Part shown: in pieces, positions 9,450 through 16,513 of the stretch
Layout of the letters: each line of letters starts with the position of its first letter
How positions within the stretch are numbered: position 1 is the stretch's first letter
From: Pseudomonas putida W15Oct28
GTDB lineage: Bacteria > Pseudomonadota > Gammaproteobacteria > Pseudomonadales > Pseudomonadaceae
Direction of reading: 5' to 3'
Assembly (NCBI RefSeq): GCF_000708715.2
Contig: NZ_JENB01000010.1
Coordinates: 1 to 64,000 of the forward strand
Length of the DNA: 64,000 nt
Made by a program: the position numbers and the translations under genes
The notes under the pieces: generated by a model
The model's database searches: none
What the model was told of the DNA's origin: nothing
The model's input: the letters and a program-made list of their open reading frames with translations, nothing else

Positions 9450-9594
9450 TCACCCGGCCTGGGCCTGGGATCTGCAGGGGCATGTGCCTTGCCGGTAACG
9501 AGGGTGCAGTAACTTCTGGCAACGGTTCGGTAAGTCCTGCATCTCCATTGTCATCGTATTCTCAGTCTCCCCCCATGCAACCAGGTAGGCTCCC

Positions 9595-10776
9595 GTGCGA
9601 AACCGGATCTTCGCCAGTCTATTGGTGCTGTCCAGCCTTCCAGCCACTGCGGCAGATCTCATGGCATTCTGGGACGCGCCACGGCACGGCGGCAACAGCT
9701 TCAACCGGCTGCCACCCGATCAAGCCTACTTCGATGCCCTGAGGGGCTATGGCGCGACATGGGTACGATTGTCGTACGACAAATGGCAACCGCAGGAACG
9801 TGATTTCCTCCTCGGTAATGCCGATGCCTATGAAGCCCTGCCCGCCGCCGACCTGGCTACGCTGCGCGCCACCCTCGATCGTGCTCATCAAGCGGGGCTC
9901 AAGGTCGTCATTGCCCCTCTCTCGCTACCCGGTATGCGCTGGTCGCAAAACAACCAGGGCCAATTTGATGATCGGCTGTGGCAAGACAAGCGCTACTGGT
10001 CCCAGGCTGCGGCCTTCTGGCGGGACATGGCGCGTGAGCTGAAGGGCCACCCGGCCATTGCCGCCTACAACCTGGTCAATGAACCCGCCCCGGAAAAACA
10101 GGGCGGCTTGGCCGAACACGCCGAACTGGGGCAAATGCGGCAGTGGTATGTGAAAGAGCAGGGCACCGCGCGCGATCTGCCGTTGCTGTACCGGCAACTG
10201 ATAGCGGCAATTCGCGAGGAGGACGCCGGCACGCCGATCATGGTCGATGCCGGCTGGTATGCCGCTGCAGATGCCTTCGGCTACTGGCCTGCCCCCCTGG
10301 AAGACCCGCGAGTACTGTACAGCGTGCACATGTACGAACCCTATGCCGCTACCAGTGCGCCTAACATGGCGCGTAAATACCCCATCGCCTACCCCGGCCC
10401 CGCACCCTTCGCCGGGCAGACACAGCAGTGGGATTGGCAACGCGTTGAGCGCTATTTGCGCCAGCCGCTGGCATGGGCCGAAGCCATGGGCCTGCCGCGG
10501 TCGCGGCTGGTGGTAGGCGAATTTGGCTGCATGCGCAGGCTACCCGGTTGCTCGCAGTATCTGGAAGACGTACTCACCGTGCTGGATCGCAACCAGTTGC
10601 ACTGGGCTTTCTATAGCTTCCGTGAAGACAACTGGGACGGCATGGACTATGAACTGGGTTCGGCCAAGGTGCCGTGGCGCTACTGGCAGGCGATCGAGCT
10701 AGGTGCGCCAGACCCGTTGGCGCGCACGGCCACGGCTGAGTTCGAGCCGATTCGAAGGCGCTTGAACCCGGAATGA
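9595..10776 (+). CDS. Secreted glycoside hydrolase family 5 (cellulase-like) protein
   Basis: This 393-residue protein has a short signal peptide (residues about 1-20, cleavage near ATA-A) and a (beta/alpha)8 GH5 pattern. Glu163 in YNLVNEP is the expected acid/base and Glu309 in LVVGEFGC the expected nucleophile. The SVHMYEPY segment (conserved His/Tyr) supports clan GH-A. It should hydrolyse a beta-linked glycan outside the cytoplasm; the substrate cannot be told. The start is GTG 9595, preceded by AGGTAGG; the nearby ATG 9575 is out of frame. It stands alone between the cob run and marR. Confidence 0.82.
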   Translation: MRNRIFASLLVLSSLPATAADLMAFWDAPRHGGNSFNRLPPDQAYFDALRGYGATWVRLSYDKWQPQERDFLLGNADAYEALPAADLATLRATLDRAHQAGLKVVIAPLSLPGMRWSQNNQGQFDDRLWQDKRYWSQAAAFWRDMARELKGHPAIAAYNLVNEPAPEKQGGLAEHAELGQMRQWYVKEQGTARDLPLLYRQLIAAIREEDAGTPIMVDAGWYAAADAFGYWPAPLEDPRVLYSVHMYEPYAATSAPNMARKYPIAYPGPAPFAGQTQQWDWQRVERYLRQPLAWAEAMGLPRSRLVVGEFGCMRRLPGCSQYLEDVLTVLDRNQLHWAFYSFREDNWDGMDYELGSAKVPWRYWQAIELGAPDPLARTATAEFEPIRRRLNPE

Positions 10777-10817
10777 CGCTCATCACCAATTGTGAAACCT
10801 CTTGCAACACTCATAAT

Positions 10818-10829
10818 GCGGGTATATAC
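10818..10829 (+). promoter_or_regulatory. GCGGGTATATAC motif in marR promoter
   Basis: The 12-mer GCGGGTATATAC lies 9 bp before the marR start and recurs as the left part of the perfect palindrome at 11259-11274 before the MFS gene. The shared motif suggests that one regulator, probably the MarR protein itself, binds both promoters. Confidence 0.5.
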
Positions 10830-10837
10830 ACGTATCC

Positions 10838-11242
10838 ATGCTGACCAGTGAATGCATCTGTACCCATCTGCGTCGTGCCGCCCGCGGGGTGAGCCGCCAT
10901 TACGACGAGGCCCTTGCCGGCTTCGGGGTCAATGTCGCGCAGTTTTCCCTGCTAAGGCACCTGCAGCGGCTTGATCGCCCCAGTATCACTACCTTGGCCG
11001 AGGCCATGGGCCTGGAGCGCAGTACCCTGGGCCGTAACGTGCGGGTGCTGGAGGCTGAAGGGCTGGTGGCCCTGGCTGATGGCGACGACCAGCGCAACCG
11101 CGTGGTGCTGCTGACCGAGGCTGGAACGCAGCTGCTGCGCGCCGCGCATCCGGCCTGGGAACAAGCCCAGATCGAGCTGGTGGAGCGGTTGGGCGCAGGG
11201 CAGCGGGATGAACTGGTGCGTTTGCTGGGCCAACTGGCTTGA
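10838..11242 (+). CDS. MarR-family transcriptional regulator
   Basis: This 134-residue winged-helix regulator has recognition region ITTLAEAMGLERSTLGRNVRVLEAEGLV and wing GDDQRNRVVLLTEAG. MarR proteins are usually dimeric repressors released by small aromatic or antimicrobial ligands. The gene is followed after 64 bp by an MFS exporter in the same direction, with a shared palindromic motif in both upstream regions. It is therefore probably an autorepressor that also controls the transporter. The ligand is unknown. Confidence 0.88.
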   Translation: MLTSECICTHLRRAARGVSRHYDEALAGFGVNVAQFSLLRHLQRLDRPSITTLAEAMGLERSTLGRNVRVLEAEGLVALADGDDQRNRVVLLTEAGTQLLRAAHPAWEQAQIELVERLGAGQRDELVRLLGQLA

Positions 11243-11258
11243 ATTGATACGACTATAA

Positions 11259-11274
11259 GCGGGTATATACCCGC
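11259..11274 (+). promoter_or_regulatory. Perfect 16-bp palindrome, probable MarR operator
   Basis: GCGGGTATATACCCGC is a perfect inverted repeat 32 bp upstream of the transporter start. Twelve of its bases recur at the marR promoter (10818-10829). Size, symmetry and position fit a MarR dimer site. Confidence 0.6.
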
Positions 11275-11306
11275 AAAAACCTTGCGATGTGCTGGAGATA
11301 ACGACA

Positions 11307-12509
11307 ATGACTTCGGTGTGGCGAACCAGCGGGTGGGTGTTGGTAGGGGCGGCTTTGATTCTGGCGCTGTCTCTGGGTGTGCGGCACGGCTTTGGTCTGT
11401 TTCTGGCGCCGATGAGCGCCGATTTTGGCTGGGGCCGTGGGGTGTTCGCCTTTGCCATTGCCTTGCAAAACCTGATCTGGGGTTTGGCGCAACCGTTCGC
11501 CGGTGCCTTGGCCGACCGTATGGGGGCGGCGCGGGTGGTGATCATCGGCGGGATTCTTTACGCCGTCGGTTTGATCCTCATGGGCATGGCCGACTCTGCC
11601 TGGTCGTTGTCGCTCAGTGCCGGTTTGTTGATCGGCATCGGCCTGTCCGGCACATCGTTCTCGGTCATCCTCGGCGTGGTCGGGCGTGCGGTGCCCGCAG
11701 AGAAGCGCAGCATGGCCATGGGCATTGCCAGCGCCGCCGGTTCGTTTGGCCAGTTCGCCATGCTGCCGGGCACCCTTGGCCTGATCCAGTGGCTGGGTTG
11801 GTCCGCAGCGTTGCTGGTGCTGGGCCTGATGGTGGCGTTTATCGTGCCCTTCGTCGGCCTGCTGCGCGACCGGCCGCTGCCCAGCCATGGCGCCGAGCAG
11901 ACCCTGGGCCAGGCGCTGCGCGAGGCATGCTCGCATTCCGGCTTCTGGTTGCTGGCGCTGGGTTTCTTCGTGTGTGGTTTCCAGGTGGTGTTCATTGGCG
12001 TGCACTTGCCGGCCTACCTGGTCGACCAGCACCTGGCCGCGACCACCGGTACCACGGTGCTTGCGTTGGTCGGCCTGTTCAATATTGTGGGTACGTTCAC
12101 GGCTGGCTGGCTGGGTGGTCGCATGTCCAAGCCGCGCCTGCTGACCGGGCTGTACCTGCTGCGTGCGGTGGTGATCGTGCTGTTCCTCTGGGCGCCGGTG
12201 AGCGCGTTCAGTGCCTACCTGTTCGGCATCGCCATGGGCCTGCTGTGGTTGTCCACGGTGCCGCTGACCAATGGCACCGTGGCTACGCTGTTCGGGGTGC
12301 GTAACCTGTCCATGCTCGGCGGTATCGTCTTCCTGTTCCACCAGCTGGGTGCCTTCCTCGGTGGCTGGTTGGGCGGGGTGGTCTATGACCGCACCGGCAG
12401 CTACGACCTGGTCTGGCAGATTTCCATCCTGCTCAGTCTGTTGGCCGCTGCCCTGAACTGGCCCGTGCGCGAACGGCCGGTTGCGCGCCTGCAGGCCCAG
12501 GCCGCATGA
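11307..12509 (+). CDS. MFS transporter
   Basis: This 400-residue major facilitator protein has about 12 hydrophobic helices, with the loop 2-3 signature GALADRMGAARVV near residues 65-77 and the matching loop 8-9 GWLGGRMSKPRLL in the second half. It resembles the monocarboxylate/YbfB-like branch, in which substrate cannot be assigned. ATG 11307 with GGAGA upstream is preferred to the in-frame ATG at 11289. Placed after marR, it is probably a regulated efflux or uptake carrier. Its stop overlaps the next small ORF (ATGA). Confidence 0.87.
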   Translation: MTSVWRTSGWVLVGAALILALSLGVRHGFGLFLAPMSADFGWGRGVFAFAIALQNLIWGLAQPFAGALADRMGAARVVIIGGILYAVGLILMGMADSAWSLSLSAGLLIGIGLSGTSFSVILGVVGRAVPAEKRSMAMGIASAAGSFGQFAMLPGTLGLIQWLGWSAALLVLGLMVAFIVPFVGLLRDRPLPSHGAEQTLGQALREACSHSGFWLLALGFFVCGFQVVFIGVHLPAYLVDQHLAATTGTTVLALVGLFNIVGTFTAGWLGGRMSKPRLLTGLYLLRAVVIVLFLWAPVSAFSAYLFGIAMGLLWLSTVPLTNGTVATLFGVRNLSMLGGIVFLFHQLGAFLGGWLGGVVYDRTGSYDLVWQISILLSLLAAALNWPVRERPVARLQAQAA

Positions 12510-12628
12510 ACCGCTACCTGGCCCGCGGGTTGCTTGCCCTCGGCGCGCTGGTGCTGCTGGCGCTGGCGTGGTGGGGGTGGCACAAGGGTGGGATGGCATT
12601 GATGCAACTGGGCATGAGTATTTGTTAG
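12506..12628 (+). CDS. Small single-span membrane protein, 40 aa
   Basis: An ATGA overlap with the MFS stop opens a 40-residue frame: MNRYLARG, a hydrophobic stretch of about 18 residues (LLALGALVLLALAWWGW), then a short tail ending LMQLGMSIC. Translational coupling and the positive-inside N-terminus argue that it is real, perhaps an accessory peptide of the transporter. Its stop overlaps by three bases the convergent fic stop at 12625-12627. It has no recognised family. Confidence 0.6.
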   Translation: MNRYLARGLLALGALVLLALAWWGWHKGGMALMQLGMSIC

Positions 12629-13221
12629 GTAAGGCGGGCGCCAATGCACCTGCCAAAAATTGCTGTCAGAGGCCTTAGATTGCAGTGGTAAGCCGCGATG
12701 TTGGCGTCTAACCACTGGTCTGGCTCAACCGCCCACCAGCTGATGTCATAGCCTGCGTTGTAGACAATATGTTCGAAAAGTATGCGCTGAGCCCGACCGT
12801 TTCCGTCGCGAAAAGGGTGAACTACGTTGAGTTCGGAATACTCATTGGTGACCGATACAATCAGTTCGTCCCGCGACATTTGTTCGTACCAGTCAGCCGC
12901 TTCTATGCGCTGAAACACCTGAGCCGCCTGCCTTTCCATGAACTCGGGTTGGCAGAAGCGCGTGTCCTGCTTTGATATAGCGACCGTCCGCAACTGTCCC
13001 GCCCAGTCGTAAAGGTCGGAAAACAAAGCGGCATGGATTCTTCTGAGATAAGCCAGGTCGTAGGGTGGTGGTTCGAACTCGATCTGTTCTGCTGAAATTG
13101 CAGTAAGCAAGCGTTCGGCTTTTTCTAGCTGGTCATCTTCCTGGATTCCCAGCTTGTTACGCAGTGTCTGACTGCGGGGGTAGCAGTAGGGGTCTTGCGC
13201 GATACCGTATTTATCGCGCAT
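12625..13221 (-). CDS. fic: Fic-domain AMP-transferase (toxin)
   Basis: This 198-residue protein has the canonical Fic motif HPFRDGNGR at residues 135-143 (catalytic His135) and the upstream flap around ISKQDTRF (82-89). Family members transfer AMP from ATP to target hydroxyls such as those on type II topoisomerases. No inhibitory helix is visible in the protein itself. Instead a short antitoxin gene is overlapped upstream (TGATG), so this is a class I Fic of the VbhT/FicT kind. The local base composition is less GC-rich than the neighbours, suggesting acquisition. Confidence 0.9.
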   Translation of the reverse strand: MRDKYGIAQDPYCYPRSQTLRNKLGIQEDDQLEKAERLLTAISAEQIEFEPPPYDLAYLRRIHAALFSDLYDWAGQLRTVAISKQDTRFCQPEFMERQAAQVFQRIEAADWYEQMSRDELIVSVTNEYSELNVVHPFRDGNGRAQRILFEHIVYNAGYDISWWAVEPDQWLDANIAAYHCNLRPLTAIFGRCIGARLT

Positions 13222-13391
13222 CAGCTGCTGCGTTTCAGAAAAGCTCTGAGCACGTCTTCTTTGGCCGGCAAAGGCTTTTCGGCGTCCTCGGCAGAGGTGG
13301 TGAACCCTTCAAGGCGCAGGCTTGCCATGTAGTTTGAGCGCCGCTTGCTGGCTGCATGGGCTTTTTTGGCTTGTAGACTGATCGGGGCCAT
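13221..13391 (-). CDS. VbhA/FicA-like antitoxin, 56 aa
   Basis: This frame of 57 codons runs from ATG 13391 to a TGA whose last base is the first base of the fic ATG. The product starts MAPISLQAKKAHAASKRR and contains SLRLEGF at residues 24-30. This fits the [S/T]xxxE[G/N] inhibitory motif, whose glutamate pairs with the second arginine of the Fic motif and blocks ATP binding. Size, order (antitoxin first) and motif agree with VbhA-type antitoxins. It is likely translationally coupled to fic. Confidence 0.85.
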   Translation of the reverse strand: MAPISLQAKKAHAASKRRSNYMASLRLEGFTTSAEDAEKPLPAKEDVLRAFLKRSS

Positions 13392-13529
13392 TGTTTGACT
13401 CGTTCAGTGTTGAGGTGCGGAAATTATAACGCAAAGTGCTCGCGAAAGGTTTGCGGCGCTGGGTGGGCATGAGTGCCTGTCTGGCGCTACCCTGCAATCT
13501 CAGGGGTTGTCTAGCAGGAGAAACGAATC

Positions 13530-14081
13530 ATGCGTGCTCATTGGTTGACTGTGCCGTTGTTGGGTGTGCTTGCCAGCACGTCGAGCTGGGCTGCTGATTG
13601 CCCGGCGTTGTTGCAGGGCAGCCTGCCGGAATTGCGTGGCAAGGGGCAGGTCGACCTGTGCCAGCGCTTTGCCGGCAAGCCTTTGGTGGTGGTCAACACG
13701 GCCAGCTATTGTGGGTTTGCACCGCAGTTTGAGGGGCTTGAGTCGACGTACAAGGAGTATCACGAGGAAGGCTTGGAAATGCTTGGCGTGCCGTCCAACG
13801 ACTTCAAGCAGGAAGATGCCGACAGCGAGAAGACTGCCAAGGTTTGCTATGCCAACTACGGCGTTACCTTCACCATGACCAAGACGCAGGCGGTGCGGGG
13901 CAAGGATGCGATACCGCTTTTCGCCGAGCTGGCCAGCCAGAGCAGTGCGCCGAAGTGGAATTTCTACAAGTATGTTGTCGACCGCAAGGGCAAGGTGATC
14001 GGTAACTTCTCTAGCCTGACCAAACCGGATGATCCGGAATTCCGCGCAGCCATCGAGAAGGCCATCGCTTCGCAGCAGTAA
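13530..14081 (+). CDS. Periplasmic glutathione peroxidase-family protein
   Basis: This 183-residue protein has an N-terminal signal peptide (cleavage near SSWAAD) and the GPx fold motifs NTASYCGF with peroxidatic Cys61, [16 protein letters not shown] and [12 protein letters not shown]. Cysteine GPx proteins of bacteria often use thioredoxin rather than glutathione. Export would make it a periplasmic peroxide or lipid-peroxide scavenger. GAGAAACGAATC precedes ATG 13530. Its stop is followed within 8 bp by a GCTCTT microsatellite and then the IS-flanking repeat R3. Confidence 0.88.
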   Translation: MRAHWLTVPLLGVLASTSSWAADCPALLQGSLPELRGKGQVDLCQRFAGKPLVVVNTASYCGFAPQFEGLESTYKEYHEEGLEMLGVPSNDFKQEDADSEKTAKVCYANYGVTFTMTKTQAVRGKDAIPLFAELASQSSAPKWNFYKYVVDRKGKVIGNFSSLTKPDDPEFRAAIEKAIASQQ

Positions 14082-14088
14082 TTTCGCT

Positions 14089-14110
14089 GCTCTTGCTCTT
14101 GCTCTTGCTC
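14089..14110 (+). repeat. GCTCTT hexamer tandem repeat
   Basis: Three GCTCTT copies plus a partial one begin 8 bp after the gpx stop, followed by degenerate units. On the complementary strand the unit is AAGAGC, related to the GATCAA and GATCAAGAGC arrays beside R1 and R2. It marks the outer side of repeat R3. Confidence 0.75.
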
Positions 14111-14154
14111 CGGCTTTTGCTTCTAAGCGCGCGATAGTTCAGGCGACGCAGATT

Positions 14155-14345
14155 GCGACTTCAGGAGGCCGAACGTAGGGCTTGCGAAGGGAGGTGGCGG
14201 GCATGGATGCCCGTCAAGCGCTGGGCCCCAGGATGGGGCCTGCAGCGCGGTCCTCCCGGGAGCAAGCCCGGAGCGAGGGGACCCCGGAGCGAAGCGTAGG
14301 GGCCGGATGATGGGAGCGGACGGTTTTTGGTTCCTTTTTGCCACG
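14155..14345 (-). repeat. IS-flanking structured repeat, copy R3 (inverted)
   Basis: About 190 bp that is the reverse complement of R1 and R2 with moderate divergence, running from GCGACTTCAGGAGGCC to the poly-T/CCAAAAACC region. It keeps the internal hairpin GGCCCCA-TCC-TGGGGCC and GACGGGCATCCATGCCCG. With R2 it forms a long inverted pair around the IS. Confidence 0.85.
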
Positions 14346-14548
14346 ACAAAAAGGGACCCGCCGGAAGGGCGGAAAGGTGACTCAGCGCCACTTGCGCGAA
14401 CGAATGTCTCCACTGTGGTGAGGCCCACATCGTAAAAACCAAGAAGCTTAAGCGGTGGTTTTGATATAGCGGATAGTCCATTTGCGATGGCGACGCTTAC
14501 TCACTTTTTCGCTCTTACAGCGAGTCACTTTTTGTCAAACGCCCCCCG
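14346..14548. other. Non-coding stretch between R3 and the IS left end
   Basis: About 200 bp with no supported gene. It contains GTCACTTTTTGTC (14524-14536), which matches 12 of 13 bases of the inverted GTTACTTTTTGTC on the right side (16182-16194). Each arm stands 12 bp from the IS end, so the IS sits symmetrically in a larger palindrome. Confidence 0.6.
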
Positions 14549-14612
14549 TGTCAGCCTACCTGTCGCCTCTATTGATTGACTCAATCTTCCAAGGGGGCGA
14601 AGGTGCAAGGTA

Positions 14613-15104
14613 ATGAAAAAGCGTTATGACTCTGAATTCAGAGACTGGGCTGTTCAGCAAATGATGCCGCCTCTGAACCGTTCTGTGGCGGAGCTTGCCG
14701 TTGCAATCGGCGTTACTCCGCAGTCCCTGCGAAACTGGAGACAAATGGCTAGAGAGAAAGGGTTGATCGTCCCTGGTAACAACAAGACCAGCGATCAATG
14801 GTCCAGCGCCGACAAATTCAATACTGTCATGGAGACAGCTCCCTTGAGTGAGATCGAGCTCTCTCAGTATTGCCGTATGAAAGGGATATTCCCTGAGCAG
14901 ATCCAGCAATGGCGTTTGGCTTGCCAAAACGCCAACGAGGTAGCTGAGCCCCAACCTTGTGCCAAGAAAACTGCAGAACAAAGGCGCATCAAGGAACTAG
15001 AACGTCAGTTGTCGAAGTCTGATGCTGGTCGCAAAGAGGCGGAGGCTTTACTGGAACTGCGAAAAAAAGCCAATGCGATCTGGGGCAAGGACAAGGAAGA
15101 CTGA
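14613..15104 (+). CDS. IS3-family transposase OrfA (DNA-binding)
   Basis: This 163-residue protein has two helix-turn-helix-like segments. The first is around VAELAVAIGVTPQSLRNWR and the second around LSQYCRMKGIFPEQIQQWR. A C-terminal coiled-coil region (RRIKELERQLSKSDAGRKEAEALLEL) follows, as in OrfA proteins that bind the IS ends. Near the 3' end, A7 at 15062-15068 is read A_AAA_AAA in this frame, the canonical -1 slippery heptamer. The stop lies 12 codons beyond it. GAAGGTGCAAGGTA precedes the start. Confidence 0.88.
   Translation: MKKRYDSEFRDWAVQQMMPPLNRSVAELAVAIGVTPQSLRNWRQMAREKGLIVPGNNKTSDQWSSADKFNTVMETAPLSEIELSQYCRMKGIFPEQIQQWRLACQNANEVAEPQPCAKKTAEQRRIKELERQLSKSDAGRKEAEALLELRKKANAIWGKDKED
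15062..15068 (+). promoter_or_regulatory. A7 programmed -1 frameshift site
   Basis: The heptamer AAAAAAA is positioned A_AAA_AAA relative to orfA. The -1 frame is open from before this site through to orfB, so slippage gives a fused OrfAB transposase ending at 16144. This is the known strategy of IS3 elements. Confidence 0.75.
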
Positions 15105-15121
15105 TCAGTTCCTCAGATCGC

Positions 15122-16144
15122 ATGCAGGCACTAGGTTTGATAGCCGAAGCTGTCGAAGCGGGGGCAAGAAAATCCCATGCGTGCCGCGAGCTAGGGCTGT
15201 GCCTTCGAACGATCCAGCGCTGGCGCCATAGCAACGGTGATAGGCGTCAGACAGTTCAACGCGAGGCACCACCGAACAAGCTAAGTGTGGCGGAGCGACA
15301 GGCAGTATTAGCGGCTGCAAATCAGCCAGGTTATGCCAGCCTGACACCGCATCAGATCGTGCCCAAGTTAGCAGATGAAGGTATTTATCTGGCATCGGAA
15401 TCGACTTTCTATCGAGTGCTCAAAGAGGCGAATCAAAATGTGCGCCGAGGCCGGGCTAAAGCCCCGAAACGCCGAATCTTGACTACGCATCGAGCGGATG
15501 GCCCAAACCAGGTGTGGTGCTGGGACATCACATGGTTGCCAACCACGATCAAGGGGCGTTTCTACTACTGGTACATGGTCAAAGACATCTACAGCCGCAA
15601 GCTTGTAGTTAACGAAGTCCATGAATCCGAATGTGCTGAGAACGCCTGTGTGCTGCTTGAGAAAGGGTGTTTGCGTGAGCGAACAGCGGGTCGCCCTTTG
15701 GTACTGCACTCTGACAACGGCCTTGTGATGAGGGGCTCACTGTTACGCGAACAAATGGTTTCGCTGGGTGTTAAGCCTTCGTTCAGTCGTCCGCGGGTGA
15801 GCAATGATAATGCTTATGCGGAAACACTCTTCCGCACTGCGAAGTACTGCCCACTGTGGCCAGATCGTCCGTTCGACAGCCTTATGGAAGCGAGACTCTG
15901 GGTGCAGAAATTTGTCGAGTGGTACAACGAAGAGCACCGGCACAGTGCCCTGCGATACGTCACGCCCAACGAGCGTCACGAAGGCAGAGCGACCGCGTTG
16001 CTACAGGCGCGAGCGGCATTGTATTCGTCTGCCAAAGCAGCTAATCCGACACGCTGGAGCGGCCAGACGCGAAATTGGCGACTTGCAGATGCTGTTTACT
16101 TGAATCCGGAGCGCCCGGAAGCTGGCGTTGCCATAGCTAGCTGA
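15122..16144 (+). CDS. IS3-family transposase OrfB (DDE integrase core)
   Basis: This 340-residue protein has an N-terminal HTH (SHACRELGLCLRTIQRWR), an HTH_21-like segment, and a complete rve/DDE core. The core residues are Asp135 in VWCWDITW, Asp198 in LHSDNG and Glu234 in NAYAETLF, with the family spacing D(35)E. No stop or frameshift breaks it, so the element may be active. Its frame is -1 to orfA and open upstream to the A7 run, so the functional product is probably the OrfAB fusion. Confidence 0.9.
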   Translation: MQALGLIAEAVEAGARKSHACRELGLCLRTIQRWRHSNGDRRQTVQREAPPNKLSVAERQAVLAAANQPGYASLTPHQIVPKLADEGIYLASESTFYRVLKEANQNVRRGRAKAPKRRILTTHRADGPNQVWCWDITWLPTTIKGRFYYWYMVKDIYSRKLVVNEVHESECAENACVLLEKGCLRERTAGRPLVLHSDNGLVMRGSLLREQMVSLGVKPSFSRPRVSNDNAYAETLFRTAKYCPLWPDRPFDSLMEARLWVQKFVEWYNEEHRHSALRYVTPNERHEGRATALLQARAALYSSAKAANPTRWSGQTRNWRLADAVYLNPERPEAGVAIAS

Positions 16145-16169
16145 AGTTAAGGCGACAGGTACATTGACA

Positions 16170-16371
16170 CGCACCGAACGCGACAAAAAGTAACCAAAAA
16201 ACGCTGCGCTCCGATCATCCGGCCCCTGCGCTGCGCTCCGGGGTTCCCTCACTCCGGCCTTGCTCCCGGGCGGACCGCGCTGCAGGCCCCATCCTGGGGC
16301 CCAGCGCTTGACGGGCATCCATGCCCGTCACCTCCCTTCGCAAGGCCTGCGTTCGGCCTCCTGAAGTCGCG
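16170..16371 (+). repeat. IS-flanking structured repeat, copy R2
   Basis: Direct repeat of R1 (41-242). The hairpin at 16285-16301 reads GGCCCCA-TCC-TGGGGCC, where R1 has GGCCACA-TCC-TGTGGCC: both bases of one pair changed together. A TCAAGATC-based microsatellite follows. Confidence 0.85.
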
Positions 16372-16373
16372 AA

Positions 16374-16415
16374 GATCAAGATCAAGATCAAGATCAAGAT
16401 CAAGATCAAGATCAA
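16374..16415 (+). repeat. (GATCAA)7 microsatellite
   Basis: Seven perfect GATCAA hexamers follow R2, then GAGCTGGG. Perfect hexamer tracts are prone to length change, and this one ends about 100 bp before tusA, so expression effects are conceivable but unproven. Confidence 0.9.
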
Positions 16416-16513
16416 GAGCTGGGCTGGGCTGGCTGGCAGCTGCGCATTTCTCAAGCGGTGCTTGGACCGCGTCGCGCTATGCGCGACAATAGCGATCATT
16501 TTCGGAGCCCCCC

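Larger units (their letters stand above)
14549..16169 (+). mobile_element. Complete IS3-family insertion sequence, 1,621 bp
   Basis: The terminal inverted repeats are TGTCAGCCTACCTGTCGCCT (14549-14568) and, at the right end (16150-16169), its 17/20 reverse complement, giving the TG...CA ends of the family. Inside are orfA and orfB in the 0 and -1 frames with an A7 slippery run. No clear target duplication flanks it. The same right end and same flank occur at 1-248, so the IS and flanking repeat travel together or the IS targets this repeat. Confidence 0.88.

Noticed and set aside
16374..16415. GATCAA tandem repeat considered as a CRISPR or iteron array
   Set aside because: Units are six bases with no spacers; no cas genes or replication protein nearby.
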